A stretch of DNA of 64,000 bases, taken from Streptomyces sp. WM4235 (lineage in GTDB: Bacteria > Actinomycetota > Actinomycetes > Streptomycetales > Streptomycetaceae). A program made the position numbers and the translations under genes. Where the stretch lies: the NCBI RefSeq assembly GCF_001279725.1, contig NZ_LGDE01000204.1, forward strand, positions 52,352 through 116,351, in the 5' to 3' direction. The notes beneath the pieces are model-generated. The model was given only the letters and a program-made list of their open reading frames with translations. It was not told the origin of the DNA and did no database searches. Each line of letters starts with the position of its first letter. The first letter of the stretch is position 1. Positions 1-9,066 of the stretch are shown piece by piece.

Positions 1-2
1 TC

Positions 3-227
3 GGTGACGCCACCGGTGGGGTGTCCAGCTACCGGTTCCGCTTCCTCAAGCCCGGGATCCCCGGCGAGGACGGCTCGATCACCGTGGACTTCAACCGGGC
101 CCAGCTGCCGCCGTGCGCCTTCGCGGACCACTTCATCTGTCCGTTCCCGCCACCCGGGAACACGCTGCCGTTCGAGGTTCCGGCGGGTGAGCGGAGGCTG
201 AAAGCCGCTCTTGTCGCGGGAATCTGA
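3..227 (+). CDS. DUF1684 family protein, C-terminal fragment
   Basis: Only the last 74 codons are in the window; the gene begins upstream of base 1. The readable part starts DATGGVSSYRFRFL and carries the pattern DFNRAQLPPCAFADHFICPF followed by PPPGN and a terminal PAGE, which is the characteristic C-terminal block of DUF1684 proteins (N-R-A-x-x-P-P-C-A-F and C-P-x-P-P-P). DUF1684 proteins are small cytoplasmic proteins of unknown biochemical function, common in actinobacteria. The protein ends a few residues after the conserved block, so the C-terminus looks intact. No function can be assigned from the fragment or from its neighbour, a secreted protease. Confidence 0.8.
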   Translation, partial: GDATGGVSSYRFRFLKPGIPGEDGSITVDFNRAQLPPCAFADHFICPFPPPGNTLPFEVPAGERRLKAALVAGI

Positions 228-377
228 CGCCAGGACACTCCCGAAAGCGTCTCTCACGAGGCTTGTCAGGGGCACGGCGAACGGGCTTGCGCCCGTCGTG
301 CCCCCGACCGCCTCTCTCCCGGGCTCCGGCACCCCCACCACCGCCGGGCCCCCCATCCCCTCCGGGAGGACGAGTCA

Positions 378-1253
378 GTGAGAATCCAGAGCATCACCCG
401 AATCAAGCTTCTCGCGGCGGCCACCGGCCTGGCCGCCGTCGCCGCGCTCGGCGCACCCGCCACGGCGAGCGCCGACAGCGGCTTCAGCGCCGATCGCCTC
501 GCCTCGGCCGGGGCATCCGTCCTGCGCGCCGACGTGGCGGGCACGGCCTGGCACACCGACCCCGCCAACGGAACCCTCGTGGTCACCGCGGACTCCAGGG
601 TGTCGGCCGCCGACATCGCCAGGATCCGCCGCGAGGCGGGCGCCGACGCCGGCGCCCTGCGCATCGAGCGCACCCCGGGCAGGCTGACGAAACTCCTGTC
701 CGGCGGCGACGCCATCTACGCGTCGAGCTGGCGCTGTTCGCTCGGCTTCAACGTGCGCAGCGGCAGCACCTACTACATCCTGACCGCCGGCCACTGCACC
801 GACGGAGCCGGTACCTGGTGGAGCAACTCCGCCCACACCACCGTCATCGGCCCCACCGTCGGCTCCAGCTTCCCGACCAATGACTACGGCCTGATCAAGT
901 ACAACAGCAGCACCCCGATCCCGCCGGGCACCGTCGGCAGCCAGGACATCACCAGTGCCGTCAACGCCACCACCGGCATGTCCGTCACCCGGCGCGGCTC
1001 CACCACCGGCATCCACAGCGGCTCCGTCACCGGCCTCAACGCCACCGTCAACTACGGCGGCGGCGACATCGTCTACGGCATGATCCGCACCAACGTCTGC
1101 GCCGAGCCCGGCGACAGCGGCGGCCCGCTCTACTCCGGCAGCCGTGCCGTGGGTCTCACCTCCGGCGGCAGCGGCAACTGCTCCTCCGGTGGAACGACCT
1201 TCTTCCAGCCCGTCGTGGAAGCCCTGAACGCCTACGGCGTCAGCGTCTACTGA
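378..1253 (+). CDS. sprB: Secreted streptogrisin B-like serine protease (S1 family)
   Basis: A 291-residue chymotrypsin-like protease precursor. It starts at GTG 378, with GGGAGGA seven bases upstream. Residues 1-32 form a signal peptide ([10 protein letters not shown], hydrophobic stretch, ATASA), residues about 33-106 an alpha-lytic-type propeptide, and the mature enzyme begins near residue 107 (LSGGDAIY, matching the ISGGDAIY start of streptogrisin B). The catalytic triad is visible: His139 in TAGHC, Asp169 in TNDYGLI and Ser247 in GDSGGP. The C-terminus [12 protein letters not shown] is almost that of streptogrisin B (SGPB), closer than to streptogrisin A. Role: extracellular proteolysis after autocatalytic removal of the propeptide, which acts as a foldase. 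Monocistronic, closed by a hairpin at 1276-1310. The gene symbol rests on similarity I recall; the paralogue streptogrisin D is less likely. Confidence 0.93.
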   Translation: MRIQSITRIKLLAAATGLAAVAALGAPATASADSGFSADRLASAGASVLRADVAGTAWHTDPANGTLVVTADSRVSAADIARIRREAGADAGALRIERTPGRLTKLLSGGDAIYASSWRCSLGFNVRSGSTYYILTAGHCTDGAGTWWSNSAHTTVIGPTVGSSFPTNDYGLIKYNSSTPIPPGTVGSQDITSAVNATTGMSVTRRGSTTGIHSGSVTGLNATVNYGGGDIVYGMIRTNVCAEPGDSGGPLYSGSRAVGLTSGGSGNCSSGGTTFFQPVVEALNAYGVSVY

Positions 1254-1275
1254 CCCGCGCGCCCCCGCTCGACCC

Positions 1276-1310
1276 CTGGACGTCCTCCCGCCTTCTGGGA
1301 GGATGTCCAG
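1276..1310 (+). terminator. Hairpin terminator after the streptogrisin gene
   Basis: CTGGACGTCCTCCC (1276-1289) pairs with GGGAGGATGTCCAG (1297-1310): a 14-bp stem with one G-T pair and a seven-base loop, 22 bases past the protease stop. There is no U tract, as is usual in Streptomyces. It separates the protease from the SLOG gene starting at 1334. Confidence 0.75.
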
Positions 1311-1333
1311 GCGTCCACGGGGGAGGATTCCGC

Positions 1334-1813
1334 ATGAAACGTATCGGCGTGACCGGACACCGGTCGATTCCCATCGAGGTGCTCGACCACGTGAGGGACG
1401 GCCTGCGGGCCGTCCTCGACGGCCACGACGGACCGCTGGAGGCCTTCTCCAGCCTCGCCGAGGGAGCGGACCAACTGTTCGCCGACATCGCGCTGGAATG
1501 CGGCGCGGACCTCACCGTGGTGATCCCCAGCGGCGACTACGAGGAGACCTTCGAGGGCGCCGAGTCCCTGGCCCACTACCGACGGCTCAAGCACCGGGCG
1601 GCCCAGGAGATCCGGATGGCCTTCGACCGGTCCACGGACGAGGCCTACTACGCGGCCGGCACCTTCATCGCGGACTCCTGCGACCGGCTCGTCGCCGTCT
1701 GGGACGGGCTGCCCGCCCGCGGGCACGGCGGCACCGGCGAGATCGTCGCCTACGCGCGAGCGCTCGGCAAGCCCGTCACCGTCGTCTGGCGCGAGGGCGT
1801 GACCCGGGTCTGA
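1334..1813 (+). CDS. SLOG-type nucleotide-binding domain protein
   Basis: A 159-residue protein starting at ATG 1334 after GGGGGAGGA (1319-1327). It opens with MKRIGVTGHRSIP and contains SLAEGADQLFA and later GGTGEIVAYARALGKPVTVVW, the layout of Rossmann-like SLOG/LOG-related domains thought to bind nucleotides or nucleotide-derived ligands. The family has no assigned reaction in this context. It is convergent with the SLATT gene (24 bases between stops) at the far end of the FxSxx-COOH locus. SLOG and SLATT proteins are known from published comparative genomics (Aravind group) as partners in nucleotide-signalled conflict systems, the SLOG member being the proposed sensor of a nucleotide and SLATT the membrane effector. 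That assignment here is inference; it could also be an unrelated nucleotide-binding protein. Confidence 0.7.
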   Translation: MKRIGVTGHRSIPIEVLDHVRDGLRAVLDGHDGPLEAFSSLAEGADQLFADIALECGADLTVVIPSGDYEETFEGAESLAHYRRLKHRAAQEIRMAFDRSTDEAYYAAGTFIADSCDRLVAVWDGLPARGHGGTGEIVAYARALGKPVTVVWREGVTRV

Positions 1814-1836
1814 GCCACACCCTCCCGCCACGGACG

Positions 1837-2745
1837 TCAACTGCTGTGTCGCGCGAGCCAGTCCGTGTGCTGCGGAGACACGTAGCGTTCCGTCTCGTAC
1901 ACCGAGGAAGGCCACTGGGCCTCGGTGATCGTCGTCTGCATCACGACCATCATCGCCGACAGGTCCTGCTCGATCAGGGTGTGCGCCTCGATCAGCGGAT
2001 GGTGCCGGCGCACCTCGTTCCAGGCGATGCCGGCCGCCGCCGCCGCGCTGAGCAGCCCCGTCAGCCGCGGCCCCGGACCCGAACCGAAGGCCCCCAACAG
2101 GGCGAACAACAGACCCAGGCACGTCAACAGCACGATGGTCCACGACCACAGGGCGGTCGCCCGACGCGACACCTCCGTCTTGCGCTGGTACCAGTTGCGC
2201 TGCTCGATCAGCCGATCCCGGACGTACGTCTCCCGGCGCACGTGGTAGCCCAGACCGCGCAACCGGTGCATCGCCCCCGTGATCTCCCCGCCCTCCGGCA
2301 CCGCGCCCGAGACCCGGGGATCCTCCCAGCCCATCTTGCGCAGCTCGTCCAGGCCCTTCTCCAAACGGGTCCGGTACGTCGCCTCCGGCCCGGCGACGTC
2401 ACTGCCGAACGGCGCCCCGTGCACGGCGTACCGCCAGGCCAGGGACTTGATGAACTCGGCCGCGCTCCGGTTCAGCTGCCACTGGGGCCGGGCCCGGCGC
2501 CGGGTCGCCCGGATGCCCACCCCCAGGACACCGGCGTACGCCAGCGCGCTGATCGCCCCGAACAGTCGCAGCGATCCCACGGTCGGTCCCGCGGGCAGGG
2601 CGGCGGCTCCCGCCGCGACGACGAGCAGCACCAGCTGGGCGCGCGTGGCCTGGGTGGACTCCCGCTGTCGGGAGATCGCCGCCTGATCGGTGTGGTGGAA
2701 GAGGGCCGGCAGGTCCTCGTTTCGAAAGGTCATGCTGTCGCTCAC
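1837..2745 (-). CDS. SLATT/DUF4231-type membrane protein
   Basis: A 302-residue protein starting at GTG 2745 (GGGGGG six bases upstream; an ATG four codons in is an alternative). Two hydrophobic pairs are visible: about residues 38-80 (QLVLLVVAAGAAAL and LFGAISALAYAGVLGVGI) and about 200-245 (WSWTIVLLTCLGLLFALLGAFG and LTGLLSAAAAAGIAW), separated by a charged region, with a soluble C-terminal helix. This matches the SLATT/DUF4231 arrangement, a family predicted to form pores or membrane effectors in nucleotide-linked conflict systems. It is the last gene in the leftward run after fxsT (64-base gap containing a hairpin) and faces the SLOG gene. The effector role is inferred from family and context only. 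Confidence 0.75.
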   Translation of the reverse strand: MSDSMTFRNEDLPALFHHTDQAAISRQRESTQATRAQLVLLVVAAGAAALPAGPTVGSLRLFGAISALAYAGVLGVGIRATRRRARPQWQLNRSAAEFIKSLAWRYAVHGAPFGSDVAGPEATYRTRLEKGLDELRKMGWEDPRVSGAVPEGGEITGAMHRLRGLGYHVRRETYVRDRLIEQRNWYQRKTEVSRRATALWSWTIVLLTCLGLLFALLGAFGSGPGPRLTGLLSAAAAAGIAWNEVRRHHPLIEAHTLIEQDLSAMMVVMQTTITEAQWPSSVYETERYVSPQHTDWLARHSS

Positions 2746-2773
2746 AGCGAACCCCCCAGGCTGCTGTCGGGGT

Positions 2774-2803
2774 GGAGGGCGACCCGTGCGGGGGCCGCCC
2801 TCC
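2774..2803 (-). terminator. Intercistronic hairpin between fxsT and the SLATT gene
   Basis: GGAGGGCG (2774-2781) and CGCCCTCC (2796-2803) form an 8-bp GC stem with a 14-base loop in the 64-base gap after fxsT. It may attenuate transcription into the SLATT gene rather than end it, since no obvious separate promoter follows. Confidence 0.45.
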
Positions 2804-2809
2804 GTCGGA

Positions 2810-5800
2810 TCACACGGCGAGGGGCTCCAGATCGCGGTGCACCCGCCGCTCGTCGCGGGCGTAGCGGGTCAGACCGTGGTCCTCGCCGAGCAGCCGCGTC
2901 AACTCGGCCACGGCCTCCGCCCGCACCCGGGCGGCCTCCTCCTTGCGCCCCATCATGTCCAGGCTGACCGCCATGTTGGAGGCGCTCGCCAGGGTCTCGG
3001 GGTGATGCACTCCCAGCGCCTCGCGCAGCCGCATCACCGACAACCGCTCCAGTTCCAGCGCGCCCTCCGGATCACCCAGGTCCGCCCGGGCGTTGGCCAG
3101 GTTCAGATGGGTGAAGATCGTGTGCGGGTGGTTGTCGCCCAACACCTCGCTCATGTGTCGGATCGTCTGCCGCAACATCGGCTCCGCCGTGTCCGCCGCA
3201 CCCGTGCCCCAGTGGAACACCGCGAGGTTGTTGACCGCGGCCAGGGTGTACGGGTGCCGCTCGCCCGGCACCTTCATGAACTCGTCCACCACCTCCTGCG
3301 CCAGGTCCCGCGCCGCGCCCGGATCACCCGTCGCGAACAGGTCGGACGCGAGGTTGAGTTCGCAGGCCAACAGGTCGGGGTTGACCGAGGTGTACTTGGC
3401 CCGGTACCGGTTGCGGGTCGCCGTCGTCAGCCGCAGCGCGTCCTCCAACTCGCCCGCCCTGCGCAGCGACACCGCCAGGTTCTTGGCGGCCGACAGGGTG
3501 CCCGGGAAGGCCCGGCCCAGCGTCCGCTTGTAGATCTCGTACGTCCGTGCCAGGAGCTGCACCGAATCGTCGTACCGGCCGACCTCGCGCAGGTCACGGG
3601 CCAGGTTCTGGGCCGACGAGAGCGTGTACGGGTGGTCCGTGCCCAGCACCTCGGTGCGCCGGTCGAAGACCTCCTGGTCGATCTCCCGGGCCCGGGCGTA
3701 CTGGCCGACCATGCGCAGGTTCAGCGCCAGATTGTTGGCCGCGGCCAGGGTGCGGGGGTGCGCCTCGTGGAATATCTGGCTGAAGCCCTCGTGGGCGGCC
3801 GTCGCCAGCTCCATCGCCTCCGCGTACCGACCCAGCGCCCCCAGGTCCATCGCCAGACCACTGGTGGTCATGTACGTGTGCGGATGAGAGGGGCCGAGCA
3901 CCGTCCGCTGCCGCTCCAGCGTGACCTCGCCCAGCTCCTGCGACTCCACGAACCGGCCCTGCGAGCGCAGGATGTTGGACAGGTGGAAGCGCAGGTACAG
4001 GTACTGGAGGTCGTCGTTGCCGAGGGTGTCCTTCCAGATCTCCCGCAGCTCCTCGCCGAGTTGGTACGCGGCCTTGAAGTCGCCGCGCTTCCAGAGGTAG
4101 CGGACCCGGTCGATCAACAGCCTGCGGGTCTCCGGCTCCTTGCAGTTGCGGGCCTCGGAGGGGGTCAGGTGCGGCCAGATGGTGTTGAACCGCGGCCAGG
4201 TCTCCGGATTGTCTATCGGCTCGTCGTCGTCCGGCCGGGCCCCCGCCAGGATCCGGTGCACCGCGTGCCGGGCCTCGCGCTGTTCCTCCTCCGAGAGCTG
4301 GGCCCGGATCACGGCCTGGACCAGCCGGTGCACCTGGATGCTGTTGCCGACCTGGTCGACCTTGGCCATCGCGAACCGGCCGATCTCCCGGATCACCCGG
4401 CCCAGCATCAGCTTCTCCTGGAGCGAGGAGTCGTACGGCTTGAGCGCGTTGATCATCTCCTTGCTGTAGAGGAGGTTCGCGGAGATCGGCTCGGGCGCGA
4501 AGAACGCGCAGAGCTGGAGCAGCCGCACGGCGGCGGGGGAGCGGGACTGGAGCCGCTCGATGGACACGTTCCAGGTGGCGGCCACCGGCTCCGGGTACCC
4601 GGGGGGCTGGTTCAACCCCAGCACCCGGGCCGCCTGCTCCGCCAACTGCTCCAGGTACGCGGACACCGGCGTCGCCGTCTCCGCGATCCAGGCGCCCGCC
4701 TGCTCGACCGCCAACGGGAGGTCACCCACCGCCACGGCCACCTGCTCGGCGTCCTCCTTGGTGAGCCCCGGCGCGCGGCGCTGGAGGTGCTCGATGGACT
4801 CCTCGCGCAGGAACACGTCCACCGGGAGCGCGTCGCCGTACTGCGACCAGGACTGGTTGCGCGAGGTCACCAGCACGTGCCCCGGGCCGCCCGGCGGGAA
4901 GAACCGCTTCAGGGTCTCGGGATCGTCGGCGTTGTCGAAGACCAGCAGCCACCGCGAGGTCGGCACCCCGCGCCGGAGCAGGTCGATGGCCTCCTGGGAA
5001 GCGGCCGACATGTCCTCGCCGGTCTGCGCGCCGAGGCGTACGGCCAGCTCCGCGAGGGCCGCCACCACGTCGTCGGTCTGTTCCGAGGAGATCCACCAGA
5101 CCAGGTCGTAGTCGGCCATGAACCGGTGCACGTACTCCAGCGCCACCTGCGTCTTGCCCACGCCGCCGAGCCCGTACAGCGTCTGCGGCTGCGGCAGCAC
5201 CACGGCCATGCCGCCGCCGAGCTGGTCGCGCATCCGCTCCAGCACGATGCTGCGCCCCGTGAACCCGGGGTTGCGGGGCGGAGCGTTCCAGATCTTCGGG
5301 ACCGTCCCGGGGAAGCGGGGCCCGGGCTGGGTGGTGCTGTTGACGGAGTCCGGCAGGGCCATCGGCCGCTCCACCGCGCGGAGCAGCGCCGTGGTGGCGT
5401 GCACCTCGTCCAGGCGGAACAGGTCCACCGGGTTGCGGTCGATGTACGGGGTCGCCAGCCGTACGTCGCCCACGCGCAGCGGCACCAGCTGGCGTCGCCC
5501 CCCGGTCGGGTCCTCCGCGGCCGCCCGGTTCCACACGTCCACGGCCCGGGCGGACTTGAGGTAGGCGCTGGAGAGCAGCACCACGGTCCGGGCCGCGTTG
5601 TCGACGCTGATGCCGGCCCCGCCGAGGGTGTCCCCGCTCCCGCTCCCGTCGCCCGGCGGGCGTTCGGCGGAGACGTCCTGCGGCACCACCCGGAACCCGG
5701 CCCGGGTGAGGACCGACTCGATCCAGTCGGCCCACATGCGGTTCTCGGCGACGTAGGAGAGGAACAGGTCGGCGGGCAGGGCGGGGCGCCGCCGGGTGAA

Positions 5801-6793
5801 GGCGTCCCGGATCCGCATCCGGACGTCCTCCGCGATGGCGGGCATCGAGACGATCTCGCCCTCGGTGACCACCGCCGTCAACCGCTCGAACGCGGAGAGG
5901 AGGGAGTTGGTGAGACCGGCCTCGTCACCGAAGGTGGCCAGGGTCTCCTCGTAGGCGTAGTAGGGCCGGTACGGGATCTCCACCGCACCCCAGTACGAGG
6001 TGAGTTCGTCCCCGACGAGACCGTTGGGAAAGCGGTCGAACCTGATCCGGGCCAGGGCCCGGCCCGCGTCGGCCTTCTCCTTCTCGCCCTCGTCGATGCG
6101 CATCGGAACCGGGTAGATCTTGATGCCCCGGTCGTTGAAGCGCTCGTCGATCTGGCGTGCCACCGAGGCGGCGCCGTCGATCGACTGGTCGGAGAGGGTG
6201 AAGCAGTCGACCAGGACGTCCGGCAGGTGCACCGTGCAGATGTCCGCGATGTCGGACAGACCGGTCCGGCTGTCGATCAGGACGTAGTCGTAGTTCCGCT
6301 TCATGTCGGCGCGTAAGGCGTCGAAGAAGAGACCACCGCCGAGCCGGTCGTAGAAGTTGTCCCAGTCGAAGGTGGAGACGGTCGCCGAGTACTCGCGGTT
6401 CTGTCGGCCCGCCGAGACGAAGTCGAGCGTGCCGCCGTCGGGGAACTCCCAGCCCAGGGTCTCCGGGGTGAGCGAGACGGCGTGCGGCTGGATCCGCGCG
6501 TAGTCCTTGTGCCAGTCGTCGGCGCGCTGCACCGGGCTGGTGGCGGCCCAGGCGTACTCGCTGATCAGGTCGATGACCCCGGTGGTGGCCCCGAGGGTGG
6601 AGGGGTCCAGGAAGGGATGGAAGAAACGGTGCAGCCCCGGTGCCTCCAGGTCCCAGTCCACGGCGAGCACGCGCTTGCCGTTGGCCGCGAGGATCCAGGC
6701 GGTGTTGGCGAGCGCCATCGTGCGGCCGGTACCGCCCTTGTACGAATAGAAGGTGACGATGCGTCCGTCACGGCTGTCACGACTCGCTGTCAT
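2810..6793 (-). CDS. fxsT: FxSxx-COOH system protein FxsT (ParA-like, TIR-like, STAND NTPase, TPR)
   Basis: A 1,327-residue multidomain protein. The start is ATG 6793 with GGGGGAC upstream; it overlaps the fxsC stop by 17 bases. Domains in order: MinD/ParA-like NTPase (about 10-270; P-loop KGGTGRT at 19-25, DSRTGLSD near 174), TIR-like domain (about 341-475; DLFLSYVAENR), NB-ARC/STAND module (about 500-780; Walker A GLGGVGKT 541-548, Walker B WLLVFDNADD 615-624, LVTSRN), then a winged-helix-like stretch and about ten TPR-like repeats (860-1300) with the recurring HPxTL...LA..L...G core. The TIR-like domain lacks the usual W-C-x-x-E segment, so it may be a non-enzymatic interaction domain. Length and order match the FxsT family. 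Role in the pathway is unknown; a signal-responsive oligomerising switch is inferred. Confidence 0.93.
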   Translation of the reverse strand: MTASRDSRDGRIVTFYSYKGGTGRTMALANTAWILAANGKRVLAVDWDLEAPGLHRFFHPFLDPSTLGATTGVIDLISEYAWAATSPVQRADDWHKDYARIQPHAVSLTPETLGWEFPDGGTLDFVSAGRQNREYSATVSTFDWDNFYDRLGGGLFFDALRADMKRNYDYVLIDSRTGLSDIADICTVHLPDVLVDCFTLSDQSIDGAASVARQIDERFNDRGIKIYPVPMRIDEGEKEKADAGRALARIRFDRFPNGLVGDELTSYWGAVEIPYRPYYAYEETLATFGDEAGLTNSLLSAFERLTAVVTEGEIVSMPAIAEDVRMRIRDAFTRRRPALPADLFLSYVAENRMWADWIESVLTRAGFRVVPQDVSAERPPGDGSGSGDTLGGAGISVDNAARTVVLLSSAYLKSARAVDVWNRAAAEDPTGGRRQLVPLRVGDVRLATPYIDRNPVDLFRLDEVHATTALLRAVERPMALPDSVNSTTQPGPRFPGTVPKIWNAPPRNPGFTGRSIVLERMRDQLGGGMAVVLPQPQTLYGLGGVGKTQVALEYVHRFMADYDLVWWISSEQTDDVVAALAELAVRLGAQTGEDMSAASQEAIDLLRRGVPTSRWLLVFDNADDPETLKRFFPPGGPGHVLVTSRNQSWSQYGDALPVDVFLREESIEHLQRRAPGLTKEDAEQVAVAVGDLPLAVEQAGAWIAETATPVSAYLEQLAEQAARVLGLNQPPGYPEPVAATWNVSIERLQSRSPAAVRLLQLCAFFAPEPISANLLYSKEMINALKPYDSSLQEKLMLGRVIREIGRFAMAKVDQVGNSIQVHRLVQAVIRAQLSEEEQREARHAVHRILAGARPDDDEPIDNPETWPRFNTIWPHLTPSEARNCKEPETRRLLIDRVRYLWKRGDFKAAYQLGEELREIWKDTLGNDDLQYLYLRFHLSNILRSQGRFVESQELGEVTLERQRTVLGPSHPHTYMTTSGLAMDLGALGRYAEAMELATAAHEGFSQIFHEAHPRTLAAANNLALNLRMVGQYARAREIDQEVFDRRTEVLGTDHPYTLSSAQNLARDLREVGRYDDSVQLLARTYEIYKRTLGRAFPGTLSAAKNLAVSLRRAGELEDALRLTTATRNRYRAKYTSVNPDLLACELNLASDLFATGDPGAARDLAQEVVDEFMKVPGERHPYTLAAVNNLAVFHWGTGAADTAEPMLRQTIRHMSEVLGDNHPHTIFTHLNLANARADLGDPEGALELERLSVMRLREALGVHHPETLASASNMAVSLDMMGRKEEAARVRAEAVAELTRLLGEDHGLTRYARDERRVHRDLEPLAV

Positions 6794-8207
6794 CCGCGTC
6801 CCCCCGGTCTGATTCGTTGTGGTCGGCGGCGTCCCGGCCGCGCGGCTCGCTGTTCCGGTCTTCTCCGTTCCGGTGCTCGTGGTCGCGACCCTCACCGTCG
6901 CGGTGTTCGCCGTCCCGGGACTCGCTGTCGGGCGGGAAGGGGGCGGGCGGCGGCAGCGGCACGGGCGGCCCGTTCATCCCCATCGGCCCGATCAGCCGCG
7001 GGCGTTCGGTGTGGGTGCCGCCGGCCGGTGGATAGACCTGGGCGTGTCTGAGGAACTGCTGCGCGGCCGCCTCCACGACCTGCGGCAGGATCTGCCCGAG
7101 CGTCTCCATGTTGGCCACGCCGTTCGCGGCGGCCCGGCACGCGGCCCGGCCCTGGCCCATCTTGACGGGCATGGTGTCCTCCAGCCGGTGCGCCAGTTCG
7201 CTCTCCTTCGCCCGGCTCTGGTGGTCGTACCGGTTCCACGGCACGACCACGTTGATCCACGGCCGGGACTCCTGATCGAAGGCGGCGAGTCGCCGGCGGC
7301 GCTGCTCGTCCTCGACCGCCCAACGGTCGACGATCAGGATCTCCGGGCGGGTCGGCGGCTGCTTGCTGTCGAAGTGCCCGGCCTCGTCGTCGAAGGAACC
7401 GATGCTGGTCTGGTAGTTGAGGTTCCTGACCAGGTCCTCCGCGATCAGGGCGACGGGCCGCTGGGACGCCGGGTGGTACGGGTTCCAGTCCAGCGCGCTG
7501 TCCCCGTAGTACTCGGGGCTGCGCCCCTCCGGCAGGTCGTGGCGGGACGCGGCGGCGACGGTCACGTGGAGGGAGCGGGCCGGATTGTCGGAGCTGCCGA
7601 AGGCGCTGGGCACCACCCGGTAGTCCACCGGGCGGACGGGGTCGAGGCGGACGGTCTCCGCGACGCGGACGATGCGTTTGGCGAGTTCGTAGACGGCCCG
7701 CTCGTACTGCTCCGCGTACCCCCGCAGTTTGATCAGCCCGTACAGCCCGTCGGTGACGTAGCGCTCGCCGAAGGTGTTGTGGTTGAACTGCAACCGCTCC
7801 GCCGGGCCCGGGAGTTGGGACGGCGGCACCGGTACCCACAGGGCGGGGACGATGGCCTCGGCCGGCTCGTTGCTCGCCGCTCCGTGCTGGATGGCGCGCT
7901 GCGCGAAGGCGAACCACTCCTTCCCGCACATCTCGCTGGCGAAGTAGCGCGGCGAGAACAGCGGGACGAAGACCCGGCAGGTGGCGAGCGCCGTGCCGAG
8001 CCGCTCCGACCAGCCCTCCCCGCTGCGTATCTCCCGGTCCATGAAACCCGCCTCGGAGCCGGCGGGCAGATCGGTCAGCGCCATGACGTGACTGCAGAGA
8101 TCGCGGAAGAGACGCTCGACCCACATGTCCGGGTCGGGCCCCCCGGCCCCGAATCTCGGTGTATGCGCATAACTGAGAAAGAAGTACGGCTGCACTGATG
8201 CGGGCAC
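6777..8207 (-). CDS. fxsC: TIR-like protein FxsC
   Basis: About 476 residues from the preferred GTG start at 8207 (GGGGGG upstream; homologues as I recall begin shortly before QPYFFLSYAHTPR). ATG codons at 8267 and 8246 are possible earlier starts. The N-terminal TIR domain (about 7-190) shows YFFLSYAHTPR, FMDREIRSGEGW and RVFVPLFSPRYFASEMCGKEW, keeping Glu97 in the place of the catalytic glutamate of NAD-cleaving TIR enzymes. The C-terminal half (about 215-420) matches the FxsC-specific region (VTVAAASRHDLP, YGDSALDWNPYHPASQRP). The last ~60 residues are a charged Asp/Glu/Arg/His tail. It lies between the acetyltransferase and fxsT. Function unproven; NADase activity is only suggested by the retained Glu. 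Confidence 0.9.
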   Translation of the reverse strand: MPASVQPYFFLSYAHTPRFGAGGPDPDMWVERLFRDLCSHVMALTDLPAGSEAGFMDREIRSGEGWSERLGTALATCRVFVPLFSPRYFASEMCGKEWFAFAQRAIQHGAASNEPAEAIVPALWVPVPPSQLPGPAERLQFNHNTFGERYVTDGLYGLIKLRGYAEQYERAVYELAKRIVRVAETVRLDPVRPVDYRVVPSAFGSSDNPARSLHVTVAAASRHDLPEGRSPEYYGDSALDWNPYHPASQRPVALIAEDLVRNLNYQTSIGSFDDEAGHFDSKQPPTRPEILIVDRWAVEDEQRRRRLAAFDQESRPWINVVVPWNRYDHQSRAKESELAHRLEDTMPVKMGQGRAACRAAANGVANMETLGQILPQVVEAAAQQFLRHAQVYPPAGGTHTERPRLIGPMGMNGPPVPLPPPAPFPPDSESRDGEHRDGEGRDHEHRNGEDRNSEPRGRDAADHNESDRGDADDSES

Positions 8208-8286
8208 ACGCCCCCCGTCCCGAAGATGCGAGCGAAGAAACATCATTCCGGAGCTGCTTCGCGACATCCCCTCATCGTTCAGTCAA

Positions 8287-9066
8287 TCAGCATCTGTTTT
8301 CGGTCATCCAGTCAAGGGCGTGATCGACGGCATCCGGAATCGAGAAGAGCAGGGCCGAGACGCCGCCCACCCGCCCCCTGCGCACCTGTGAATCCGGGAA
8401 CGTCGCGCCGATCTCCGCGAAGTCGCCGTCGTCCAGTGCCACGTCCTCGTACGTCGTCCATTCCCTCCCCTGCTGACCCCCCGGAAGGTTCACCTTCACC
8501 ACACAGTCGTACATGCGCAAGGGGGGCTTCGGAATTCGATACTCCGCGAGATGGAAAGCAGTGCAAACTGAAAACCCCACATTGATCATGAGTACCTGCC
8601 CTCCCTCCCAGCACAGCTTTCCCAGAGGCGACTCCTCGCCCATGTGGCTTTCGATCCGATGACCCGCGCACAGGCGCTCCGCGTCCTTCCCGAGCGCGGC
8701 GAAGGAGGTCTGCGGGTGGTCGCTGCGCACGGCTCCCGGCGCGGTGCGCACGGCCTCGGCCAGGGCGCCCATGCCCTGGCTCGGTGTGGTCGCCGGGTCG
8801 AAGGCCGGCATCCGGGCGCGGAACGCCGCCGCCTCGGACGCGCTCAGCCCGGCGATCCCTGCCAGGTGGGCGCTGGAGGTGAGGGAGTTCTCCGGGGTGA
8901 AGGTCGGCACCACCAGCGTGCCGTGCGGGCCGAGCACCCCGGTCAGGGCGTCGCGCAGCACCTCGGCGCGCAGGCCGGTCCCGCCGAGCCCGGCGTGCAC
9001 CAGCAGCCGGGTCCGGGGTCGGACGCCGAGCAGGCGCAGGTGGACGGCGAGGGCGAGGGCGCTCAC
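8287..9066 (-). CDS. AAC(3)-family N-acetyltransferase in the FxSxx operon
   Basis: 259 residues, starting at GTG 9066, which overlaps the fxsB stop in a GTGA (translational coupling). The sequence has the antibiotic_NAT/AAC(3) signatures: LLVHAGLGGTG near the start, GTLVVPTFTPENS, PSQGMGALAEAVRT...GAVRSDHPQTSFAALG, and GFSVCTAFHLAEYR. Family members transfer acetyl from acetyl-CoA, classically to the 3-amino group of aminoglycosides. Its place inside a RiPP operon makes a peptide or small-molecule substrate in the FxSxx pathway at least as likely as antibiotic resistance. The length is normal for the family and no residue is obviously missing. I would not treat it as a resistance gene without assay. 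Confidence 0.85.
   Translation of the reverse strand: MSALALAVHLRLLGVRPRTRLLVHAGLGGTGLRAEVLRDALTGVLGPHGTLVVPTFTPENSLTSSAHLAGIAGLSASEAAAFRARMPAFDPATTPSQGMGALAEAVRTAPGAVRSDHPQTSFAALGKDAERLCAGHRIESHMGEESPLGKLCWEGGQVLMINVGFSVCTAFHLAEYRIPKPPLRMYDCVVKVNLPGGQQGREWTTYEDVALDDGDFAEIGATFPDSQVRRGRVGGVSALLFSIPDAVDHALDWMTENRC

Noticed and set aside
2690..6316. 1,208-residue open frame on the plus strand opposite fxsT
   Set aside because: It is the antisense reading of a clear multidomain gene; no start site or recognisable motif, and GC-rich DNA makes such frames common.
8287..9066. Calling the AAC(3)-like gene an antibiotic resistance determinant
   Set aside because: Operon context and coupling to fxsB make this unsafe from sequence alone.
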